64,000 nt of DNA, taken from NCBI GenBank assembly GCA_010672585.1, contig JAAHGF010000006.1, positions 62,001-126,000 on the forward strand, written 5' to 3'. This stretch comes from Okeania sp. SIO1I7. Lineage in GTDB: Bacteria > Cyanobacteriota > Cyanobacteriia > Cyanobacteriales > Microcoleaceae. A program made the translations under genes and the position numbers. Positions 35,094-43,128 of this stretch are shown one piece after another. How positions within the stretch are numbered: position 1 is the stretch's first letter; each line of letters begins with the position of its first letter. The notes below the pieces were generated by a model, which was not told where the DNA came from, searched no databases, and saw only the letters and a program-made list of their open reading frames with translations.

Positions 35094-35299
35094 CCCGAAT
35101 AATTAAGGTTTAAAGCCTCTCCTTTAAAGGAGAAAAAAGCGGTCGTTGCGTAGCTTCCCGAAGGGTGGGATGGCGAGGTCTCCTCGCTGGCCGACCATCG
35201 ACTAAGAGAAGAAAAAATATTCACGCTCCGCGTCAATCCTCTCCTTGAAAAGAAGAGGTAATAATTATTAATTATTAATTATTAATTATTAATTATTGA
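35094..35299 (-). repeat. Family A MITE-like repeat, copy 7
   Basis: CCCGAATAATTAAGGTTTAA, CCTCTCCTTTAAAGGAG, AAAGCGGTCG, GGCCGACCATCGACTAAGAG, GAAGAGGTAATAATTATTAA and the AATTATT array. It ends about 55 bases before the galT start. Confidence 0.75.
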
Positions 35300-35353
35300 A
35301 CTGTCCCCTAAAATCTACAATATCTCACAACTCAAATAAGATTGCTAAATAAT

Positions 35354-36358
35354 ATGAACAAAAGTCACATTCGGCTCAACAAAACCACAAGAGAATGGGT
35401 TATTTATGCGCCAAACCGAGGCAAACGTCCCCAGGACTTTCAACAAGAAGATATAGTACAAGAAAAAGTAGAAAGTCACTCTCCAAACTGCCCTTTTTGT
35501 ACTGGTAATGAAGAGCGTCTAGGAGGTATTTTATTAGAGAAACAAAACCCAGAAAATACTAACTGGCAAGTACGGGTTATTCCTAATAGATTTCCCGCTT
35601 TAACCCCCGATGAAAATACCGATCGAAAATTAGAAGGAATTTATCTGACAATGCCTGGTTATGGTAGACATGAAGTAATTATTGAAAATGCCGACCATAG
35701 CAAAGATATTCCCACAATGTCTATCCAAGAAGTAGAGACTATAATTGATACTTACCATCAACGTTACATCGAACTTATGGAAATAGATGAAAGTATGATG
35801 GTCATTATATTTAGAAATCATGGTAAAAAAGCAGGAGCTTCTTTACGTCATCCCCATTCTCAAATTATTGCTACTAGCATTGTTCCCCAACATCGGCGCT
35901 GGCAAGAAGAAGAAGCTCAAAGATATTATGATGAATTTGGGCGCTGTTTATACTGTGAAATATTAGAATTTGAAAAGCAACATAAAAAGCGAGTAATTGA
36001 GGAAAATTCTTCCTTTTTAGCTTTTATTCCCTTTGCTGCTAAAGCACCTTTTGAAATCTGGATCATGCCAAAAGAACATCAAGGTGATTTTGGTAGTATT
36101 TCAGAGCAAGAAAAGTCAGATTTTGCATTAATACTAAAAAATATTCTCACCAAATTATCAGAAAAATTGAACGACCCAGATTATAATTATGTAATTAACA
36201 CTGCGGCTCGTTATAAAGCAGAAGAACCTCAAGTACATTGGTATTGTTTAATTGAACCTCGACTTACCACACAGGCAGGTTTTGAAATTGCTTCTGGTAT
36301 TAGAATTAATCCCTCCCTTCCAGAACTAGATGCAGAATTTTTAAATGCTACTGAATAG
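35354..36358 (+). CDS. galT: Galactose-1-phosphate uridylyltransferase
   Basis: The 334-aa product is a HIT-superfamily nucleotidyltransferase that exchanges UMP between UDP-glucose and galactose-1-phosphate (Leloir pathway). Seen: ITREW-like KTTREWVIYAPNRGKRPQDF at the start, a zinc site CPFC (Cys46, Cys49), and the covalent-intermediate motif RHPHSQI with nucleophile His168. A C-terminal half has a second HIT-like fold (CLYCEI, FEIWIMPKEHQGDF, VHWYCLIEPRL). The more divergent plant-type ADP-glucose phosphorylase is an alternative for this subfamily. I use ATG 35354; a TTG 12 bases upstream is less likely. No other galactose gene is adjacent. Confidence 0.85.
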   Translation: MNKSHIRLNKTTREWVIYAPNRGKRPQDFQQEDIVQEKVESHSPNCPFCTGNEERLGGILLEKQNPENTNWQVRVIPNRFPALTPDENTDRKLEGIYLTMPGYGRHEVIIENADHSKDIPTMSIQEVETIIDTYHQRYIELMEIDESMMVIIFRNHGKKAGASLRHPHSQIIATSIVPQHRRWQEEEAQRYYDEFGRCLYCEILEFEKQHKKRVIEENSSFLAFIPFAAKAPFEIWIMPKEHQGDFGSISEQEKSDFALILKNILTKLSEKLNDPDYNYVINTAARYKAEEPQVHWYCLIEPRLTTQAGFEIASGIRINPSLPELDAEFLNATE

Positions 36359-36405
36359 CAGGGAATATTCAACAATTAATAATGAATAATTAATAATGAA
36401 TAATT

Positions 36406-36655
36406 ACCGAATAATTAATAATTAATAATTAAATAATTCACGCCTTGAAGCCTCTCCTTTTAAGGGGAAAAAAGAGGTCGTTAGCGTTTGCGATAGCATT
36501 CCGTAAGGAAAGCTTCCCGTAGGGTGGGATGGCGAGGTCTCGGAGCTAGATCCAATGGACAAAGAGAAGAAATAATATTTCCTTATATTCAATTCTGTAA
36601 CGGTTTTAACCAGAGGTAATTATCAATTATCAATTATCCATTATCCATTAATGAA
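36406..36655 (-). repeat. Family A MITE-like repeat, copy 4
   Basis: ACCGAATAATTAATAATTAA array, CTTGAAGCCTCTCCTTTTAA, AAAGAGGTCG, a core with GCATTCCGTAAGGAAAGC, CAATGGACAAAGAGAAG, then TTTTAACCAGAGGTAATTA and an ATCCATT array. It fills most of the 400-base gap between galT and purN. Confidence 0.8.
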
Positions 36656-36763
36656 CTCCCCTTAAAAGAGGAGGCTTTAAACCACAATTTTTCGCTAAGG
36701 AAAACATTCTTCTGCCTTCCTTTTTAACCTTTATTTCCCTTCTACCTTCTGCCTTCCTTCCTC

Positions 36764-37414
36764 CTAAGTTGATGCAGCAAGAGCAATAGCTCCCACAATA
36801 ATTTGATGTTCTTGTATTTGAACTCTTTCGTGCAAAGTTTCTGGTGTATCGTCAGGCAAAATGGGTACAGCCGCCTGCATTAAAATTGGACCATTATCTA
36901 CTTCTACATCTACTAAATGTACCGTACAACCAGTTATTTTTACTCCAGCTTCTAATGCTTGTTCGATGGCTTTAACACCTCGAAAACTAGGTAATAAACT
37001 GGGATGAATATTGATAACTTGATTGGGAAAAGCATCTATTAAAACTTTAGTAACAATTCGCATCCAACCAGCCATAATTACCCAATCTACATCATATTTT
37101 TGTAGATTTTCAACAATTTTGCCATCAAATTTTTCTCTATTTTTGCATTCTCGATGATTTAATAATATTGTCGGCACACCCCATTTTTCTGCTCTTTTTC
37201 TCACCTTTGCTCCAGGATTATTATAAATCATTACCTGAACTTGAGCATTTAATTTTTGATTATTTATTGCCTCCATAATAGCCTCAAAATTACTACCACT
37301 TCCAGAGGCGAGAATTCCTAATTTTAAAGGAGAATTTTTTGCCGAAAAACTCTCAGGGATAGCTGGAGAAATTAGAAAAGAATTAGAATTGAGTTGTTGA
37401 GATTCTGTTGTCAT
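36764..37414 (-). CDS. purN: Phosphoribosylglycinamide formyltransferase (GART)
   Basis: The 216-aa product transfers the formyl group of 10-formyl-THF to GAR in purine synthesis. Motifs: GILASGSGSNFEAIMEAI (substrate loop), catalytic Asn135 and His137 in NIHPSLLPSFRG, and Asp173 in VDVEVDNGPI. It carries about 30 extra N-terminal residues before the usual start, a polar stretch also seen in other cyanobacterial PurN. No internal Met at that point offers a shorter start, so the long form is probably real. It is encoded alone with a heptad array directly upstream. Confidence 0.92.
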   Translation of the reverse strand: MTTESQQLNSNSFLISPAIPESFSAKNSPLKLGILASGSGSNFEAIMEAINNQKLNAQVQVMIYNNPGAKVRKRAEKWGVPTILLNHRECKNREKFDGKIVENLQKYDVDWVIMAGWMRIVTKVLIDAFPNQVINIHPSLLPSFRGVKAIEQALEAGVKITGCTVHLVDVEVDNGPILMQAAVPILPDDTPETLHERVQIQEHQIIVGAIALAAST

Positions 37415-37455
37415 TTTTTCAAGTTAAATAGCAGGAATTGTTTAGATTATATAAC

Positions 37456-37537
37456 AGAAGGAAGAAGGAAGAAGGAAGAAGGAAGAAGGAAGAGGGAAGA
37501 AGTAAGAAGGAAGAGGGAAGAAGGAAGAGGGAAGAAG
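37456..37537. repeat. GGAAGAA heptanucleotide array upstream of purN
   Basis: Tandem GGAAGAA units with GGAAGAG and GTAAGAA variants, starting about 40 bases upstream of the purN start codon. Varying copy number here would change the spacing of the purN promoter. Confidence 0.85.
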
Positions 37538-37558
37538 CAATAACTGCTGCTCCCGTAA

Positions 37559-37661
37559 TGTTTACAGCAAAGAGGAATACCTGGCACGGGAGCAAGATGC
37601 TCCCACTGTTCTCGTAACAAACATGGCCGAGTAATGCACGACCGTTACAATGCGCTACCAC
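37559..37661. repeat. Dispersed repeat with GGGAGCA-AGA-TGCTCCC hairpin, copy 1
   Basis: GGGAGCAAGATGCTCCCACT at 37588, then GTAACAAACAT and TTACAATGCGCTACCACC. The same order is found at 54395-54492 between atzG and atzE. Confidence 0.65.
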
Positions 37662-37786
37662 CTATTTAATTTTTTCCCCGACTCCCCGACTCCCCGACTC
37701 CCTGTACGGACGTTGCATGCAACGTCCCTACCTACTCCCTGCGATACAATATATTAAACAATTCCCAAATCAATCTGGAGGTAATT

Positions 37787-38677
37787 ATGTCAGAAAAATT
37801 GACAATTCTGCCCCATGAATATCCAGACACCAGTAATATGATTCTGGAGGATGACGCTCCCTTGGATAGTTTTATCAATGAAAAACAACAACGTCTACTC
37901 ACAACAGTATTTTATAGCGGTGCAGAAATACCAATAAATGTTCCTTTTATCGTTGCTGCTAATGTGGGTTTATTTTCTCATGTCCGAGATTCAGGAATTG
38001 TGCCTGATGTGTTTTTAAGTTTAAATATTGTTGGTGAAAAAGAATGGTGGGAACGTAATGTTCGCTCTTATTTATTCTGGGAATTTGGCAAACCACCAGA
38101 TGTAGTAATTGAAATTGTTTCTCCCACTCCAGGCAATGAATTAGGAAGTAAATTAACAGACTATGCCAAGTTAAGAATTCCTTATTATGTTGTCTACGAT
38201 CCATTGCAAAAACTAAGTGAAACTGTACTGCAAGTATTTCAACTTCAATTTAATTCTTACATCCCTAAAAATGATGCTGGGTTTCCTGATGTGAATCTGG
38301 GATTAACTCTGTGGAGTGGTACATTTGAAAATATTAATGGTACTTGGTTGCGTTGGTGCAATGTCGATGGAAATGTAATTAAAACAGGAGATGAAATAGC
38401 AGCAGAAAAAAATGCTGAAATATCTCAAAAAGATGTTGAAATATCTCAAAAGGATGCTGAAATATCCCAAAAGGATGCTGAAATATCCCAAAAGAATGCT
38501 GAAATTAAACAGGCGTTATTATTGGCAATTGAAATGGGACTAAAACTCAAGTTTGGTGATGAATTGGTAGGGATATTATCGGAGATTTCAGAAATTAATG
38601 ATGTGAAATTGTTAGAGAGAATTGTTTCTCAAATTCCCCAGATTTCTTCAATGGATGAATTACGAAAACTATATTAA
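37787..38677 (+). CDS. Uma2 family protein with heptad-repeat C terminus
   Basis: The 296-aa product has a Uma2/DUF820 nuclease-like core (about 30-200) with VPDVFLSLNI, VVIEIVSPTPGNELGSKL and KLRIPYYVVYDP. These carry the Asp and Glu-x-Val of the PD-(D/E)XK fold. It is followed by four to five copies of the heptapeptide DAEISQK (about 208-240), encoded by near-identical 21-base DNA repeats, and a helical tail. Uma2 genes are highly multiplied in cyanobacteria and their role is unknown; the tail should form a coiled coil. The leader TCTGGAGGTAATT has a clear Shine-Dalgarno site in front of ATG 37787. Confidence 0.85.
   Translation: MSEKLTILPHEYPDTSNMILEDDAPLDSFINEKQQRLLTTVFYSGAEIPINVPFIVAANVGLFSHVRDSGIVPDVFLSLNIVGEKEWWERNVRSYLFWEFGKPPDVVIEIVSPTPGNELGSKLTDYAKLRIPYYVVYDPLQKLSETVLQVFQLQFNSYIPKNDAGFPDVNLGLTLWSGTFENINGTWLRWCNVDGNVIKTGDEIAAEKNAEISQKDVEISQKDAEISQKDAEISQKNAEIKQALLLAIEMGLKLKFGDELVGILSEISEINDVKLLERIVSQIPQISSMDELRKLY
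38409..38512 (+). repeat. 21-base in-frame tandem repeat coding DAEISQK
   Basis: GCTGAAATATCTCAAAAAGA and close variants are repeated about five times with a 21-base period. The high DNA identity implies recent expansion or conversion. The period of 21 keeps a heptad in the protein. Confidence 0.85.
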
Positions 38678-39001
38678 TATGATGTCCGGATAAACTGTGT
38701 CGAAAGTACTATCAAAAGTATCGATACTCACTAATCCCGAACTGGGAGCTGTCCAATTCCACCAAACGGAGCTGCCTCCATTTTCTTCAAGCTCATTTTC
38801 CTCATGAAGAGGTTCTCTCTTTGTCAGGGGGGAGTCAACAAAAAGTTCCCCTTTGTAAGGGTGGAAGCTAACAAAAAATCCCCCTGAGAAAGGGGGATTT
38901 AGGGAGATTTAAAATGTGCTTCATCAGCAGCGATCGCAGAATTATGATAGATGTCTTTGGCTGGCATTTATAATAATTATCAATTGGGTAATTTTAATTT
39001 T
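38678..39001. other. Gene-free spacer
   Basis: It starts with a single family C end (TATGATGTCCGGATAA, 38679-38694). Around 38823-38912 there are two CCCCTTTG/CAAAGGGG-type inverted units (AAAAATCCCCCTGAGAAAGG, GGGATTTAGGGAGATT) common between cyanobacterial genes. No gene is seen. Confidence 0.6.
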
Positions 39002-41059
39002 TTATGGTTCTATCCAACCTTGAAAAGCTGCGACTAAAACATTAGCAACTGGATTATCAATAGCTTCTTTGAATGCTTCGGTTCCTGCTGATTTTAATAC
39101 TCCTATTACTCGCTGTTTTAATGGGGGGTTACTTTCTAAAATTTCAATAGCTTGAGCAGCAACTTTCATTTGACTTGCTGTGGTTTCTGTAGGGTTTGAT
39201 TGTTCTAATTGTTTGAGTAACTCCTGAATTTCTTGAGCAGCTTCAGCCAGGTTTTGTTTTGTTTCGGGGTTAGTGGAATAGTTGTATTGATTTCCACTTA
39301 TTTGGTCTCTACCAGCAAAACCTCCTTCAAATTTTTGGTCTCTACCAGCAAAACCTCCTCCAAATTTTGGATTATTAAATTCATATTTGGTATTTTCTTT
39401 TTCTGCCATTGTTTTAACAACTCCTATTAATTCTGTGTTCTCTTTGCGTATATGTTCTATTTGTTGGTTTAAAAGCTTAATTTCCTTATTTTTAGCTTTT
39501 AACTTTGGTTTATATTTTTGCCAGAATTTACGCTCATATTCTGCCTCGTCAATTTTATCAGAAACTTTGACGCGAATCACAAAAGCACCATCGCCTTTAT
39601 TTTCTATTGTTTGGATGACTGGTAATTCTTCTGTTTCACTTTCTACTCGAAGTTCTTGAAAAGTTTTCTGAAAAATCTGCCAGTCAATACCATCTTTGAA
39701 AATTAAATCGACAGTATTGGGAATTTTCTGAGCTAATTTAGCAAACTCACCAGGTTCAAAATATTTCTCTGGATCGGCAGGGCGACGTTCGCGTTGAGGA
39801 TATTTCAGAAAAATATAATCGCAATTAATATCAGTTAGTTTAGTAGTATTACTAATTGCCCAATCTTCTACACAAGCTCCTGTTAAAGTTGCTCCAGTTA
39901 AATCTGCTCCTTCTAGTAAAGTTTGAACTAATTTAGCTCCAGATAAATTGGCATTTTGTAGGTTGGCACGGTTTAAGTCTGTACCAAAGAAGCTCGCACC
40001 TTGTAGGTTGGCTTCCTTTAAATTAATACCTTTAAGTTCCAGGCGATCGAAGTTTTGTTCTTGCCCTTCCCCTGTTCTAATTAACTCTCTGACTTTTGCA
40101 CTTTTTAGATAGGTTTCGCCAGGCCGTATGCGGTCTAATTTTACAGTGTTTTTCCAACAAGTACGGGTTATGTCGGCTCCTCTAAAATCTGTACTTTTGA
40201 GAGTAGCATTAGTGAAGTCGGTATCAATTAAATCTGCATTTCTGAAAGACGTTCCACCTATGGCAGCAAAGGTAATAGTTACGCCACGAATTAGAGCATA
40301 TTTTTCATTTCCTTTGATTGCCCAATAAGCAATGTAAGCACTTAACAGTATTTGGACGACGGCGATGGCGACGGCGATGGCGACGGCTTCGGCAAAGGTT
40401 CCGATAATAGCTCCAGCAAAGGCTATGGCTCCGGTAATAGCTCCGGTGATGGCTCCGGCAATTGCTCCGGCAATTGCTATGACGAGGGCGAAAGCTCCGG
40501 CAATGGCTATAGCAAGAGTGAAGGCTCCGGTGAAGGCGGTGGCGAGGGCAATGGCAAGAGCGATATCTCCAGCGACGTTTTCGCCGAGAGCTGTTGAGAG
40601 GACAGTGGCTATGGCAAAGACTCCGACGAGGGCGAAGGCTCCGGCGACGGCGATGCCGATGCCGACATTGCTTATTCCATTACGAATGATTATTATCCAG
40701 AACACAACAACTAGAATTAAGCTAACCCAACCAACAATTTGATTTTCTAGACTATTTGAGTTGAATATTTTTGATACAAAATATGAATTAAATAAAGTAA
40801 GAAAACCTGAAATTCCGGCCAAGGTAAAAATACCAACAAGCAGGACTATTACCCAACGTTTCTGTAACCCTGCCGTAGCTCCACAAAACTTAGCTCCCGT
40901 TAGATTCGCTCGTCGAAAATTAGTACCTCGAATATCCGCACCACTAAAATCTGCTCCAGACAAATTTTTTCTCTTAAAAGATAGACCCCGAAGACTCACC
41001 CCTTGGAAATCTCGTCTACCTTTTTTATATTCCTGCAATATCTTACGCGCTTTCATCAT
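39002..41059 (-). CDS. Large pentapeptide repeat membrane protein with Ala/Ile-rich helices
   Basis: The 685-aa product starts with a basic stretch and pentapeptide repeats (about 18-62, FSGADIRGTNFRRANLTGAK). Membrane helices follow at about 70-130, then an unusual Ala/Ile/Gly tract (about 135-240, IAGAIAGAITGAITGAI) with several predicted helices. Further pentapeptides come at about 265-425, then a coiled stretch. A duplicated short motif NPKFGGGFAGRDQKFEGG-type follows at about 575-600, then a conserved helical tail. Related layouts combine a pentapeptide beta helix with a channel-like membrane block; no function is known. The start is ATG 41059 behind AGGAA; a second ATG follows directly. 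Confidence 0.82.
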   Translation of the reverse strand: MMKARKILQEYKKGRRDFQGVSLRGLSFKRKNLSGADFSGADIRGTNFRRANLTGAKFCGATAGLQKRWVIVLLVGIFTLAGISGFLTLFNSYFVSKIFNSNSLENQIVGWVSLILVVVFWIIIIRNGISNVGIGIAVAGAFALVGVFAIATVLSTALGENVAGDIALAIALATAFTGAFTLAIAIAGAFALVIAIAGAIAGAITGAITGAIAFAGAIIGTFAEAVAIAVAIAVVQILLSAYIAYWAIKGNEKYALIRGVTITFAAIGGTSFRNADLIDTDFTNATLKSTDFRGADITRTCWKNTVKLDRIRPGETYLKSAKVRELIRTGEGQEQNFDRLELKGINLKEANLQGASFFGTDLNRANLQNANLSGAKLVQTLLEGADLTGATLTGACVEDWAISNTTKLTDINCDYIFLKYPQRERRPADPEKYFEPGEFAKLAQKIPNTVDLIFKDGIDWQIFQKTFQELRVESETEELPVIQTIENKGDGAFVIRVKVSDKIDEAEYERKFWQKYKPKLKAKNKEIKLLNQQIEHIRKENTELIGVVKTMAEKENTKYEFNNPKFGGGFAGRDQKFEGGFAGRDQISGNQYNYSTNPETKQNLAEAAQEIQELLKQLEQSNPTETTASQMKVAAQAIEILESNPPLKQRVIGVLKSAGTEAFKEAIDNPVANVLVAAFQGWIEP

Positions 41060-41414
41060 AAGTATTCCTGAAAAATTGAGAATTTATGGCTACCTAGTCA
41101 GCTACAGATTCTAGAAAAATAGTCTTACCATACCCCATGTATAACTTTTCCTAACTTAGGAAATTTAGGGAATTCTGAAAATAACCTTTTCAGCCTTATG
41201 GGCATAAGCCATTGTATTGTTGTAGAAAGTTGCACGCCACGTTACCATATAATATAGTTCACGGTAAAATATTAAAATCAGGACTGATACAGAAATCGGG
41301 TTTATCGACAGGATTTCCAGGTCTTAAACACAATAATTAAGGGAATAAGCCAGTTTCTTGTTTAGGTGCATAAACCCCCATTAATTAATAACTATTACCT
41401 CTAAAAAAATCACC
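41060..41414. other. Gene-free spacer between divergent genes
   Basis: These 355 bases should hold both promoters for the divergent pentapeptide and DUF4058 genes. I see no repeat family, hairpin or gene in it. Confidence 0.5.
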
Positions 41415-42203
41415 ATGCCATCACCCTTCCCTGGAGTAAATCCTTATTTAGAAAATTCCGCCTATTGGTCAAGTATACATCACTGGCTAATTACTGAAAT
41501 TGCTCGATTATTAAACCAAAAATTAGCGCCTAAATATGTTGTTGCGGTAGAAGTGCGAATCTATGAAACCAGTGGAGAAAAATCTACACTTATTGGTATT
41601 CCTGACAATATCATTGCCAAAAGTTCTGAAAATACTATCAAATCTACAGAGTCTAATGTAGCCGTTGCAACCTCTTATCTTCAACCTTTAACCATCGAAC
41701 TTTCTCTTCCAGAAACAATTAAACAAGGATATTTAGAAGTTAGGAAAGTTGGCACAGGAGAAGTTATTACGGTCATTGAAATTCTTTCACCTATCAATAA
41801 AAATCCAGGAGAAGGTAGGAGAAAATATGAAAAAAAACGCCTGGATATTTTAAATAGCTACACAAATTTTGTAGAAATAGATTTGCTACGTAAAGGTAAT
41901 TCAATGATTACTTTAAATCAGAATATAGACTATGATTATTGTATTTTAGTTAGTCCGAATCATCAACGTCCTCAAGCAGAACTTTATGCTTTTAAAATTC
42001 AAGATATGATTCCTACTTTTACTTTGCCTCTGCTCCTAGAAGATGCAGAAGTTACTCTAGATTTACAAAGTATTTTACATCAAGTTTATGACCAAGGACG
42101 GTATGATTTAATAATTGACTACCAACAAAAAATTGTTCCTGCTTTATCAAAAACTGATGCAATTTGGGCAGAAAACATTCTGAAAAAACAAGGATTAAGA
42201 TAA
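41415..42203 (+). CDS. DUF4058 family protein
   Basis: The 262-aa product starts with the family signature MPSPFPGVNPYLENSAYW, then HHWLITEIARLLNQKLAPKY, VIEILSPINKNPGEGRRKYE and NFVEIDLLRKG. The Glu-x-Leu-Ser-Pro and Glu-x-Asp-Leu segments resemble a PD-(D/E)XK nuclease core, which is how this cyanobacterium-rich family is usually viewed, but no activity is shown. The length is normal. It is transcribed alone. Confidence 0.88.
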   Translation: MPSPFPGVNPYLENSAYWSSIHHWLITEIARLLNQKLAPKYVVAVEVRIYETSGEKSTLIGIPDNIIAKSSENTIKSTESNVAVATSYLQPLTIELSLPETIKQGYLEVRKVGTGEVITVIEILSPINKNPGEGRRKYEKKRLDILNSYTNFVEIDLLRKGNSMITLNQNIDYDYCILVSPNHQRPQAELYAFKIQDMIPTFTLPLLLEDAEVTLDLQSILHQVYDQGRYDLIIDYQQKIVPALSKTDAIWAENILKKQGLR

Positions 42204-42361
42204 ATTTGTACTAATAGTAATTAGATAATTAGAGCATATTTACAGTAGGGGCGAATGGCATTCGCCCTTACAAGATTTTAGTTGTAACGATGTGGTTTAT
42301 CAATCTGAAAAGCCTTGTTAAACTGGAGCGATCGCTTCTTTCAAGATGTCTTAAATTATTC

Positions 42362-42451
42362 AGGACTTACGCAAACTCTTGGACAATACGCTACCTCTAG
42401 AGGGCAAATGCCATTTGCCCCTACAAGATATGGTGGTTCTGCGTAAGTCCT
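42362..42451. repeat. Family E inverted-repeat element, copy 2
   Basis: AGGACTTACGCA and TGCGTAAGTCCT (as CTGCGTAAGTCCT) flank 66 bases including GGGCAAATGCCATTTGCCCC, an inner hairpin. It lies about 20 bases beyond the ptuB-like stop codon and probably works as its terminator region. Confidence 0.75.
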
Positions 42452-42468
42452 GTTATTAAAATTTCAGT

Positions 42469-43128
42469 TCATTTTTCCCCAATAAAGTATTCTTGAATAA
42501 TGTAAGTAATTACTGCACAAAAAGGGATGTACTTACCTTGATTATCCAATTTATCAAAACTATCTAGTAATTCCTTGATTTCTGATTTTTCAAGATTTTC
42601 TACAACTTCTAATATACCATCAATTGCTGCTTTACGCATTGCATTCAACTTATCAATATCTAATCCTAATTTATCAATTGTTGTCAGAGCAATTTCTTTT
42701 TCTTTTTTATCTAAAACATTAGCAGGTAAAATTTCTCCAGAACCAGTATAGCGAAAAAAATCACTACAATTTGGTTTTAAAGGAGAAAGCATCAACTTTT
42801 CTTCATACCAATCTGCTTTTTTGACACCACAATGGGGAGGTTCTTTCTTTTCTCTTTCACGTTGGCACGATGCTAATAAATTATTATAATTTAGCTGCTC
42901 TTCTGAAAAAATGCTACGAGGTTTGAGGTGTTCTATATGACTATTTTCTTTATCAATTTCCATGCCACAGTAACAACAAATATAACCCTGTTCCTCAAGT
43001 AATTTTTGATGAATATTAGTTTTTTCTTTGCTCCTTAAATCATTATAGGTAGGTTGCCAATCTTCATTAGCAGACGCTTTAAATTTTGCTAAATCTTCAG
43101 GTTCATCACTCTTTTTTATATACTTCAC
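42469..43128 (-). CDS. ptuB: HNH endonuclease, PtuB-like (Septu / TIGR02646)
   Basis: The 219-aa product has an HNH nuclease core with CCYCGMEIDKENSHIEHLKP and LNYNNLLASCQRER. Cys-x-x-Cys binds zinc, the IEH His and the Asn-x-x-x-x-Cys complete the motif. The N-terminal KYIKKSDEP and C-terminal helical part fit the TIGR02646 group that includes PtuB. Its ATG overlaps the stop of the ATPase gene by four bases (ATGA), so the two are co-translated. In Septu and in Ec78-type retrons this nuclease acts with PtuA in anti-phage defence. No reverse transcriptase or retron RNA is seen here, so Septu is the better match. Confidence 0.85.
   Translation of the reverse strand: MKYIKKSDEPEDLAKFKASANEDWQPTYNDLRSKEKTNIHQKLLEEQGYICCYCGMEIDKENSHIEHLKPRSIFSEEQLNYNNLLASCQREREKKEPPHCGVKKADWYEEKLMLSPLKPNCSDFFRYTGSGEILPANVLDKKEKEIALTTIDKLGLDIDKLNAMRKAAIDGILEVVENLEKSEIKELLDSFDKLDNQGKYIPFCAVITYIIQEYFIGEK

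Noticed and set aside
40352-40742. Two plus-strand frames rich in Gly/Ser/Asp or Ala/Pro/Met
   Set aside because: They are antisense to the Ala/Ile-rich membrane block of the pentapeptide protein and follow from its GCN bias.
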